Assembly: GCA_022592435.1 (NCBI GenBank)
Contig: JABYQS010000320.1
Span: 1 to 31,191, forward strand
DNA: 31,191 bases
Direction: 5' to 3'
Origin: Cerioporus squamosus
Lineage: Eukaryota > Basidiomycota > Agaricomycetes > Polyporales > Polyporaceae
The notes under the pieces were generated by a model, which did no database searches, was not told where the DNA came from, and was given only the letters and a program-made list of their open reading frames with translations. Of this stretch, positions 20,722 through 30,592 are shown in pieces. Each line of letters opens with the position of its first letter. Within the stretch, counting starts at the first letter, position 1. The position numbers were made by a program, and so were the translations under genes.

Positions 20722-20993
20722 CATGTCTAGCCCCATACCCTATCCCTTCTCTGACGTTGGACTATGAACGCTGCGATTCAAATGAATCTCAAATTGTCCC
20801 GTTAGGGAGTAGTGATTCACATGATTACTCGATCTGGCACGATGTTCTGATCCACGAGGTTGCTGTGAGGCCCGCTGAAACCCTACTTGAGCACGACATT
20901 CACCACCCCAGTGTTCTTACCCTGTGAGTGACGGTTCTCCTCTCCTCCATTCACTGCTCCCTCACCTGTGGCACACAGACTATCTCACAAGTC

Positions 20994-22107
20994 ATGACGA
21001 AAGTCGAGGGTGGTAGTGAATTACCGGCGCAGGTCAACAGTATCGGCGTACAGACTGAGATAGAACCACCGCTGCGGCATGACGACGAGCTCTGGTTCGC
21101 TAACGGCAACCTTGTACTCATCGCGAGAAACGTGGAGTTTCGGGTTTGGAAAGCTCCTCTGATCAAGCATTCACCAGTATTCAGGGACATGCTCTCGCTT
21201 CCTCAGGACGTCGCGTCCACTAGTACGACCTTGGATGGCGCGTCCGCCAGTCCCAAGAATGCTATGGGTAGCGCAGCTCCTAGTGCCATAGTCCATCTTT
21301 CAGACTCGCCGGAAGACCTGCGCCATTTGTTGCACGCATTCTTCCCAGGAAAGGCACTCCGCCCGTGAGTCCGTCACTGCTAGTACTTGATCAACATGGG
21401 CAGCTATGCTGATGAACCCACGTAGGATGGGCCGCCTCGATCCCCCATACGAGGAGCTCGCCGCCCAGATCCGCCTCGGTCACAAATACGAGGTTGACCA
21501 GATGGTACAGCGCAACATCGACTACCTCAAGCAGTACTACGTCGACGACTACTTCGCGTGGACCAACGCGCCAACTCCCCCGCTCGAGCCACGCGGATTC
21601 GAACCGAAGCACGCGATCGGCATCGTCAACCTCGCACGGCTCACTGGCACGGAATCGATCCTTTCGACCGCCTTGATGCACTGTTCCGTCCTCGAGCCCG
21701 CGCTCATCGTTCGAGGATTCCAGCGCGAGGACGGCTCGTGGGAGGTGTTGTCTATGGACGACATCGGTCGCTGTCTATGTGGTACGCAGGACCGCATGAA
21801 GGGCACCATCTGGAGTCTCCACCGCGTGTTCACGCGAGGTGTATCCAAGCGCTGCATACGTCCCAAAACCTGCCAGGGAATCGTGCAGAGGCTGCAGGAT
21901 CGTGTCATGAGCGATGACCTAGAAACATTGCTCGAAGATTACGATTGGTGGGCGAGCTTGAAGCCCATCATCGCCAAGGTGGATGAGGAGCGCGAGTTGT
22001 GCTGGTCTTGTTACAACTCGATGATCGACAGTTGGGACACGGACGCAGCGAAGGCGGTGTTCGACAAGCTGCCTTCGCAGCTGGGGCTGCGAGTCGAGAA
22101 CACCTAG
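20994..22107 (+). CDS. BTB/POZ domain protein (BTB-E)
   Basis: The exons are 20994-21364 and 21426-22107, separated by a 61-nt phase-2 intron (GTGAGT...CACGTAG), giving 350 residues. The ATG at 20994 (MTKVEGG) is preferred because nothing upstream in frame offers an ATG. The BTB domain is at about 34-124 (DDELWFANGNLVLIA, NVEFRVW, SPVFRDMLSLPQ). The helical region includes IGIVNLARLTGTES (188-201). The cysteines are C267/C273 and C316/C319 (CX5C-X42-CX2C), followed by the usual family ending KLPSQLGL. It lies ~270 bp downstream of BTB-D on the same strand and is closest to it in sequence, so the pair looks like a local tandem duplication. Confidence 0.88.
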
Positions 22108-22824
22108 TAGGACTGTTCCACAAGCTGGGTAAACAGCAACAACTATACTGGTACCTCATTTTCTGACTCGAGCTTGTTGTATTCCGGGTCTTAAGACACT
22201 TCCAGGACGTGTCCAGGACACTTCTTCCGTAGGCTACTTTATAGGTACCGTATGGTCAGCCAAGTACTTGTGAGATCAATAAGTAGTACCGTTACGCATG
22301 TAGCTCTGCTACGAAGTGCACGTTTCAGGCTCTGAGCTTTTCATCACGGTATACAGAAGTCTCGTATGTACGTTGTACTGTTCTGTATGGACTAGTACTG
22401 TACTACAGGCTGCGGATGCGTTCAAGAAGTTATTGGCGTCTTCATTAGCGCCTACTGCACGATTATGGGCGTTTCAACGAAGCACTGAGCAACCATAGTC
22501 TTCCCTTTCCACCCTCATCCTCCTCCCTCTGCGCTACGATCACGCTTTCTGTATCTCACTCAGTTGACCAAGGATTCCTTGCTTTTATGCCGGTACATGC
22601 CATAGGAGGCTCTGTGTGCGCGCGGTATGTCGTTCGGAGGTATGTGCCGGTGCTCTCGTCATACTCGCGCGTACCCGCTCACGCATGCATACTTGTTGCG
22701 CATCCGGTATGAAGCTCGGACGTCCTTGAAGACATGCGCATAAACGTGTGCGAGGAGAGCACGGGCAGGGTAGTGTGGTACAAGGCGAGTCCGCGGTTAC
22801 GCTTGTCCGACGAACACCGGGGCC
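22108..22824. other. intergenic between BTB-E and the 22825 gene
   Basis: No coding frame of note. It contains a 13-bp palindrome GTGTCCAGGACAC at 22209-22221 within a patch of repeated CCAGGAC units just past BTB-E, possibly part of its 3' region. A pyrimidine-rich stretch lies near 22500-22530. Confidence 0.45.
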
Positions 22825-23861
22825 ATGGAACTGACCTCACATGTTGTGAAGGAAAGATTCCTGACGGACGACGAGATCCTTGAACACATAGTCGTATGTT
22901 TTAAACCACCTTTTGCTCCCTCTTTCTCATCCTGAGTCCTTGGTAGGACAACGCAACATCAACACCTCTCTGGACCGTCCACCGCCCGAAACGTGGCTGG
23001 TACATCCGCATCCGGACACCGTCCTTCCCACCGGGCGTGTTCATCCCCCTGCTTCCGCTCCCACAGACCTCCCCATACCATTCCGAAGCCGCACTGTCGT
23101 TTGCGTGCAGGACGAACCTCCCGCCCACAGCCGGCAGTTCATCAGCGCAAGATGGGCGCCCGCTCATGCTCACGAAACACTCGACGGACTCGGACGTGAC
23201 GCTCACCGAGGGCGCCGCGCCGCGCGAACAGCACTCTTACCCGCCGACGCCGCCCACAGGACCCGTCGTCGTCGTCAACCCGCCGTCGCCGCGCTCCGTG
23301 CACGCGAAGCTGGACTCGGTATCCCTCTCGCCGCCTCGGTCCTCACGAAGAGCGTCCCAACCCGTCGTGCAGTCGGCCCTCACGCACTTCGTGCTCACCC
23401 CGCACTCGACGCCGCATGTGCCCGAGGCCTCGCAACCCGTGTCTATCTTCACGAAGCTCATGGCGGTGATCAAGAACAACGCGCCCTCCCACAGCTACTC
23501 GTTCACGCTCTCGCCCATACCCGGGCCTGCGGCCGCGGCCGCGTCTCCGCCCACATACTCGCCGACGCTGGACAGTCAGACGCCAGCCGTGCAGACGGGC
23601 ATCAACCCGCTCACGCCCACACCCCTACTGACGTTCCACGACAGGACGCCAGTGTGGACCGCGCGCTGCAGCTCAGGGCTGATCGAGATGGACGAGGGAC
23701 AGTGCCGCGTGCTGGGTGTCGAGCCTGCGTTCTACGTTGCTGTCGCGCTGACGTACCTGGAGTTCTTGGAGGACCGAGAGGTGCGTCTTCCCTCGTGGTG
23801 TAGTCGTGGTTGTAGAAGCTGACACCAGCGACAGAGTTACCTCGTCGCAGCGTACGACTGA
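22825..23861 (+). CDS. conserved-looking Pro/Ser-rich protein of unknown function
   Basis: I do not recognise a named family. Three exons fit exactly: 22825-22893, 22947-23780 and 23835-23861. The introns are 53 nt (GTATGT...TTGGTAG) and 54 nt (GTGCGT, GCTGAC branch, GCGACAG), giving 309 residues. The start has a strong context (GGCCATGG). Residues 1-70 look folded: MELTSHVVKERFLTDDEILE, then a W-V-RPKRGWYIRIR stretch and SFPPGVFIPLLPLP. The middle (about 85-215) is Pro/Ser/Thr-rich and probably disordered. The C-terminus (about 250-309) is folded again, with WTARCSSGLIEMDEG, AFYVAVALTYLEFLEDRE and a final tyrosine-rich YLVAAYD. No signal peptide or clear membrane helix is present. The last exon encodes only eight residues and the stop. 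Confidence 0.78.
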
Positions 23862-26125
23862 TAGCGGACACGTCCCGGAGGCTGTCTGCGACCCCCGCAC
23901 TCGGATGGATGCGCCGCTGTGCTGTGTGTAACTTATTCTATGTCTGGAAGGTATCGTACCGTATCGTATTGCTTCTGTGCTATTCTACGCTCTGCGAACC
24001 CGCGAGCATGTGCTCCTCGTCCCCCTTTCCTGCATCGCGGTCAAGTGCTACCCCGTGCCGCCCACGCTCGCACCGTCGCGAAGGCACTGAAGGTCGCACT
24101 GCGTCCCGGTCGCCGTTCTTCGACGCTTGGCCGACCCGGATGCCGGGCATCGCCACCAGTCAGGCTTCAGGCTTTCGGGCCACGTTCGCGCGGGCTGCCT
24201 TATGCCTTGTGCTGCACAGGACGATCTGCGGGCGACGCAAGTCAATCTGGGGCTTCGCGGCTGCATCTCCGGTGCGCCCTGATGTGCGGTGTTTTTGTAT
24301 GGTTGACATTGTCGATTGTGGGGAGGGACGATCGCAGATAAGAGGGGATCTGCGAGAAGAGGCTTGGGTGCATCGGGTGCAGCGGAGGGTTCGCTGCCGA
24401 TATTACTGCGGGGCCGACAGATTGGGGGTGTGCTGCGTGAGGAGGATGGACGATCGACGGTGTGTTGGCCGCGGGCGGTTGTGTCTGAAGGATCACTTGG
24501 TCGTTTCACGGTAGGCATGGTCTGTTGCTTGATGGTGCGGTGTTGACGCTGTTTGTTTCTTGTTCGCAGAACCCAGACATCTAACAGTAGTCCGGTCCTT
24601 GAGCGCGACTCGGCCTCGCGCTTCACAGCTGACGACTGCCAGCCAGATATTTCATTGTCACTTTGGATCAGCGTGACGATCTGCAAGAAGCTGCTTTGGC
24701 GCATACGGCGAGGAACAAGGAAGACACGGTTCTGCGCATGACTGCGGTCCGTGCAGCCGACAGTGAGACGAGGAGTTTGGACGATCGACATTCAGGCCTG
24801 AAGCGTGCTTCCATGAACCAGTATGTGGTTCGTGGCACACTTTCCTCGAGTGATCAAGTACTGACTAGAACATCTCTATCGCCTGTCCGCATTGTACGAT
24901 GCTGCAGATGCGGTGGGGAGGCGGATATATCAATATGAGAGTTCGATCACGACGATTACTTTGACCACCGGCTGCGGCGAGGCGACTGGCAACGTGTGTA
25001 CGTGACTGCTCTGTTCCTGGAGACTCGCTTCATTCCATCGCAGCGTGCTCAACAGAACCTTCGCTGCCAGGTTCTCCAGCGTCCGGCTTACCCTCCCTCC
25101 CTCGGACCCTATGCAAGGTTCCACGTAAACGTTGGATCTGCGGCGCCATGGAGAAGGACTTCGGAGCTGCGCCCTGACGCGGACGAGCGACCGCGACAGG
25201 TCGAGCGCAGGGGATGCACCCAAAAAAGGACTTCGGAGCTGGCTAGTGCGATGGCTTCGGTCTTGGCGCCCGCTGCCAGTGCTGCACCTATTCACCGAGA
25301 TTCATAGAGCTTCCGGAGGGATGTATGGTATCCGTACCGCTCTTACTCCGTCCTAGCTCGCGCTTCCGGAGATCCAACTCTGACGCGAAAGTTGGTTGTG
25401 CATGGAAGGTAAACCGCTATAGCCGGGTTGTCTCTTCAGGTGCAGTCTCCAGGTCGCGCGTCGTGTGCCAGATCGTCATCGTCAGTGTAGTTCACTCCGT
25501 GCTGTCCGCTCACTGTATGGCCCGATGGTGCGTCGTCAGCGAAGAAAGCGCACAGGTGATCAGGAGAGCCTGGCATCAATAGGGCGAACCGTTCGACCTG
25601 TTGTCACGAATATGTAAACGAAGTCGAACCCGCCCTAGATTTCGCTCCTCGCTGTGGACCAGAAGGGGTCCTACTGCGATGCGCCGGAGCTTTCACTTCT
25701 GAACTTCCACGCGCATCGTGAGCAGAAGAGAACGGCCCCCCTGAGCAATACTCGAGCGCATTCTCCGCGCAAAGCCTCCAATCTTATCCACATCCATCGC
25801 GCAGGAGGATCACGGGGACGCGGTGAGGCGCGGCTGTCGTCCTTCGAGTGTTCTGCGTTCGCAGGGATACAGAGACGTCTGTGCATTGTGGAGCAGGCGG
25901 AGGTCACGATGAGGAGGAGGGAGCCAGTCGGGTGCGGGCGGGCGACAGGCGGGACTGGGCCAAGCGCATGTGCCTCGCCCTTCGCCGCCGTGGCGTTCGA
26001 AATCGTTGAGCAGCCGCGAGTCGGTGCAGTCCCCAGATATGCAGGAGGAGATGGCGTCACTGACGCTCTGGGGCCTCTCAGTCTGATCAGAGTACGGCAC
26101 GCTCCCCGGCCTTCCTCCTCTTCCC
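23862..26125. other. 2.3 kb without a convincing gene
   Basis: Many open frames occur on both strands, the longest a 247-codon minus frame at 24048-24791, but none shows a domain or a coherent splice pattern. A 13-base motif, GGACTTCGGAGCT, occurs twice (about 25156 and 25227). The right end is the upstream region of glycogen phosphorylase. Confidence 0.45.
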
Positions 26126-26131
26126 TATAAA
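26126..26131 (+). promoter_or_regulatory. TATA box of glycogen phosphorylase
   Basis: TATAAA in CCCTATAAAGGG, 145 bp upstream of the start ATG. A transcript starting ~30 bp downstream would have a C-rich leader of roughly 110 nt. Confidence 0.6.
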
Positions 26132-26270
26132 GGGCCAACTCTCGGGGCACGTTCCTGGTCCCCTCTCGTACGCGACCCCTCTGTGCACTCTACGGCGTGC
26201 ACACCGTCGTCGTCGTCCCGGAGACTCCCCTCGTCGCACCCAGTCCCCTCCCACCCCCGCTCGGCGCGAC

Positions 26271-29200
26271 ATGACGTCGACCATCGACCCCAGTACCATC
26301 GGCAAGCCCACCAAAACCGCCAGGGCGTCGCGCAGGCATGTGCGCTCGTTGACCGGTGCGTGTGCTGGTTGATTCGCAGGCGGGGTACCGTCTCCTGACT
26401 GGTGCTTGCGCTGTAGGATATACTCCGGAGACCGACGCGACTGGCAAGGAGAAGTGGCCCATAGGTGACGAGAAGGTGTGGAAGGAGGGCATCCCGACCC
26501 TGACTACTGGTGAGTTCTTGGATGCCGCAGGTTCTGGTCGAAGCACAGAAGCAGCTCGTCGTTCGCAAGAGAGTCGCCACAGCTTGCGGGGTTGCGCAAG
26601 CGTTCGGGAGCCTCGTGCAGCGTTTCGCTTACAGGAATACGCGTCGCTTCAACGCTCGCGCGATTCGTCTCGCTTTTCGTCGGCAGCGCGTTGACTATCC
26701 GTCCTTCAGAGCTGCCTGAGATCACCAAGTCCGTGGTTCACCATGTCCACACCTCGCTCGCGCGTCAAGCGTACAACCTCGACAACCTCGGTGCCTACCA
26801 GGCATCCGCGCTCTCTGTCCGCGACAACCTCCTCGTACGTCGCGCATACATGCATCCATTCACATGTCTGAAGCCCACATCCGCTGTCCATAGGTGAACT
26901 GGAATGACACGCAACTCCACTACTCCCGCAAGACGCCGAAGCGCGCGTACTACTTGTCGCTCGAGTTCCTGATGGGCCGCACTCTCGACAACGCGCTGCT
27001 CAACCTTGGTCTCAAGCAGAAGTACAACGAGGGCATTGACAAGCTCGGCTTCAACCTCGAGGACCTCATCGACCAGGAGCGTGACGCTGGTCTCGGAAAC
27101 GGTGGTCTCGGCCGTCTCGCGGCGTGCTACCTCGACTCCTCGGCATCGCAGGAGCTTCCTGTCTGGGGATACGGTCTTCGCTACAAATACGGTGCGTGAC
27201 CAGTCGCCTTCTCGTGCATATATGCCGTCGCGCTCACTCTCTTGTGCATAGGTATCTTCCAGCAGCTCATCGCGCCCGACGGCAGCCAGTTGGAGGCGCC
27301 GGACCCGTGGCTCGAGCGCGACAACCCTTGGGAGCTCCCGCGCGCGGATGTGACCTACCAGATCCGGTTTTACGGGCATGCGGAGCGCGTCGACGGCATG
27401 AAGGCTATCTGGCACGGCGGTCAGGAGGTGCTCGCGATGGCGTACGATACGATGATCCCCGGGTACGACACGAAGAACACGAACAACTTGCGTCTGTGGG
27501 AGAGCAAGCCGAAGCGTGGCTTCGATTTGCAGAGCTTCAACGGTGCGTTGTAGTATTGACGATGAAGGTGTTATGTATGGCTGACGTTTGGTGCGTTAGC
27601 TGGTGACTACGAGCGTGCCGTCGAGGCGTCGAACAGCGCGGAGGCGATCACTTCGGTCTTGTATCCGAACGACCACACCACTTGTGAGTTAAAAGTACCG
27701 CCTACGGGTTTGTACGGAGCTGACTGGGATTGCGCGCAGTCGGTAAGGAGCTCCGTCTCAAGCAGCAATACTTCTGGACGGCGGCGAGTTTGGCCGATAT
27801 CGTCCGTCGTTTCAAGAACACGGACAAGCCTATCACTGAGTTCCCTGAGTGTGAGTGTCTCCTTCCCTTATATGATCCCCATCTCTGACAGGTCACTGTT
27901 TTGTAGACGTTGCGATCCAACTCAACGACGTACGCACATCTCACCGTGATACCTGGCACGTACTATGGTACTGACTCAATGTCCTTCGGCAGACTCACCC
28001 CACGCTGGCTATCCCCGAGCTCATGCGCATCCTCGTCGATGAGGAGGATGTACCCTGGGACAAGGCCTGGGACATCGTCACCAACACGTTCTTCTTCACG
28101 AACCACACTGTCCTCCCTGAGGCGCTCGAGAAATGGCCCGTTCCGCTTTTGCAGAGCCTCCTCCCGCGTCATATGCAGATCATCTTCGACATCAACCTGT
28201 GAGACTCCTATCTTCTTCGTCTTCATATGCTGAGTATTGATGGCGACATATTAGGATCTTCTTGCAGCAAGTCGAGAAGAAGTTCCCGGGAGACAAGGAC
28301 AAGCTGGCGCGCATGTCCCTCATCGAAGGTAAGTCTGGAACACGCAGATTGACAGCCGTGCGGATGTTGATGGGTCGCGTTGGCAGAGGGCTTCCCGCAG
28401 AGCGTCCGTATGGCGAACCTCGCGTGCATCGGTAGCAGGAAGGTCAACGGTGTCGCTGAGCTCCACAGTGAGCTCGTCCGGATCACGATCATGAAGGACT
28501 TTGTCGACTTCTTCGGCGTCAGCAAGTGAGTAGCTTGGTCGTTGACTGCGTCTTGATCTGACCGCATTTGCATATCCAGGTTTTCGAACGTCACCAACGG
28601 CAGTACGTTCTCGTCAAATACAACTCCTTGCTAGCGATACTTACACCCTTATGTCAGTCACGCCTCGTCGCTGGCTGGACCAGTGCAACCCGGGCCTGAG
28701 CAATCTGATCCACGAGACGCTGAAGATACCGAAGAGCGCGTTCCTCAAGGACCTGTCGAAGCTCGAGGGCCTGCTCGAGTTCGTCGACAATCCGGCGTTC
28801 CAGAAGAAGTGGGCCGCGGTGAAGCAGAGCAACAAGGAGCGCCTCGCGCACTACGTCGAGACGACGCTCGGGCTCAAGGTCAACACGCGCGCGATGTTCG
28901 ACGTGCAGATCAAGCGGCTGCACGAGTACAAGGTGCGTTGTGCCTCTGTTGGGGAGCCTCTGGGGGCTGGTGGGGAGCGCGGGCTGATGAGGTTTATGCG
29001 CAGCGCCAAACGTTGAATATCATGGGTGTGATTCATGTGAGTTGAATCGTAGATTGTGTAGAAATGGTGATTGGGTGCTGACGGTCCCGCAGAGGTATTT
29101 GACGATTAAGGACATGTCGCCAGAGGAGCGGAAGAAGGTCAACCCAAGGTTGTCTTCTTTGCTGGGAAGGCTGCTCCTGGATGTGAGTGCCGTCGATTTT

Positions 29201-30146
29201 GTATCCCGCCCACAGATGTTGATTTATGCGTCTCTCAGACTACATTGCGAAGCTCGTACGTCCCCCTTGAGCGCGGTGCTGGAGTGCGTCACTGACAACA
29301 TTGCACACAGACCATCCGCCTGATCGTCAACGTCGCCCGGATCATCAATAGCGACCCCGACACGAAAGACCTGCTCTCGCTCTACTTCCTGCCGGACTAC
29401 TCGGTCTCGCTCGCGGAGGTGCTCATCCCGGCGTCGGACATCTCGCAGCACATCTCGACGGCGGGCACGGAGGCGTCGGGGACGTCGAAACATGAAGTTC
29501 TGCCTGAACGGCGGGCTGCTCGTCGGCACCGTCGACGGCGGCGAACATCGAGATCGCGGAGGAGGTCGGGGAGAGCAACGTGTTCTTCTTTGGGCACCTC
29601 ACGCCCGCGGTCGAGGAGCTGCGCTACCAGCACATGTACACACCCCGTGCCGATCGAGCAGAAGTGTCCCGCGCTGGCGAGGGTCATCAACGAGGTCGCG
29701 GCGGGCCGCTTTGGCGATGGGGGTGTTTATGAGCCGTATGTCTCCTTTCCGCTTATCATGTGGGATGTATGCTGACTGGACGCGGGCTTGGCTAGGCTCC
29801 TCAACACGATCCGCCAGCACGATTACTACTTGTTGACGGAGGACTTCGACTCCTGTACGTCGTTTCGCTGTTCTACCTCCGTCCGGGCATGGGCTGACCA
29901 CGATCTCCGGGAACAGACATCCAGGCGCTCAAGCTCGTCGACGAGGCGTACCAGGACCGCACGGAGTGGATCAAGAAGAGCATCCGGACGACGGCGAAGG
30001 TACGTATCCCCGTCTGTTTGGAAGTGTGCGTGTTGGTGACTGCGGACTGACGACGACGCGCGCAGATGGGCAAGTTCAGCTCGGACCGCGCGATCCAGGA
30101 CTACGCGCAGGAGTACTGGAACATCGAGAGCACGAAGGTCGAGTGA
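26271..30146 (+). CDS. glycogen phosphorylase, about 20 exons, with four one-base frame breaks
   Basis: This is the cytosolic PLP enzyme that releases glucose-1-phosphate from glycogen. Exons: 26271-26355, 26417-26509, 26710-26834, 26894-27191, 27252-27542, 27600-27683, 27740-27850, 27907-27929, 27993-28198, 28255-28328, 28387-28525, 28580-28602, 28658-28932, 29004-29036, 29093-29182, 29239-29255, 29311-29735, 29796-29854, 29917-29999, 30066-30146. All phases agree. Family motifs in order: [84 protein letters not shown] with the PLP lysine (about residue 718), and TVDGANIEI. Allowing for the breaks, the length is ~870 residues, normal for fungi. The breaks are one base missing at 29143-29145 and one extra at 29488-29490, 29540-29541 and 29643-29646. 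The N-terminal RRHVRSLTG resembles the yeast regulatory phosphorylation site. Confidence 0.95.
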
Positions 30147-30592
30147 GCAGCGGGCAACGTTAACGTTTACGGCGCCGGGCGATTTGCAAAAGCTATAGAC
30201 GGACGTTGGCAGGGAAGTCACTGGCATGTGTGTTGTATTATACCTGCTCGGACGGTTTGTGCGTTACATGGGTTTGTTGTATCCCTGCGCGAGCTTGGAG
30301 TGCGGTTGGTCTGGGTGGCGATCTCTGGCTGCAGATGTCAAGTCGAACTTGAAGTTAACCTAATACGACATGCTGTTGACATGTTGGCACACAGTGACAC
30401 TGCTCTGTGGCCACCGTTCCATTACGCAACGTCGCTGACGCATGTGGCGGAGGTGGACCAATCCAAAGAAAGCAATTCTCTTCTTACCACTAACCGCCAC
30501 AACCCCCCCGCCACCGCCAAAGCCCAGTAAGTTACCTCATGTCGTATAAGTACTATCGCTCAGCGCTGATGCGCCGTGAAACGTAGTTCAGA
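30147..30592. other. intergenic between glycogen phosphorylase and BTB-F
   Basis: No gene recognised. A TATAAG at 30545-30550, ~45 bp upstream of the BTB-F ATG, is a possible core promoter. The bases just before the ATG resemble the BTB-C leader. Confidence 0.45.

Noticed and set aside
24048..24791. 247-codon minus-strand frame as a gene
   Set aside because: Its composition is rich in S, R and P, with no domain, no good start and no splice pattern. It looks like chance openness in GC-rich DNA.
26356..26694. 112-codon plus frame as a separate gene
   Set aside because: It spans intron 1, exon 2 and most of the long intron 2 of glycogen phosphorylase. Family homology and splice sites explain the exon part.
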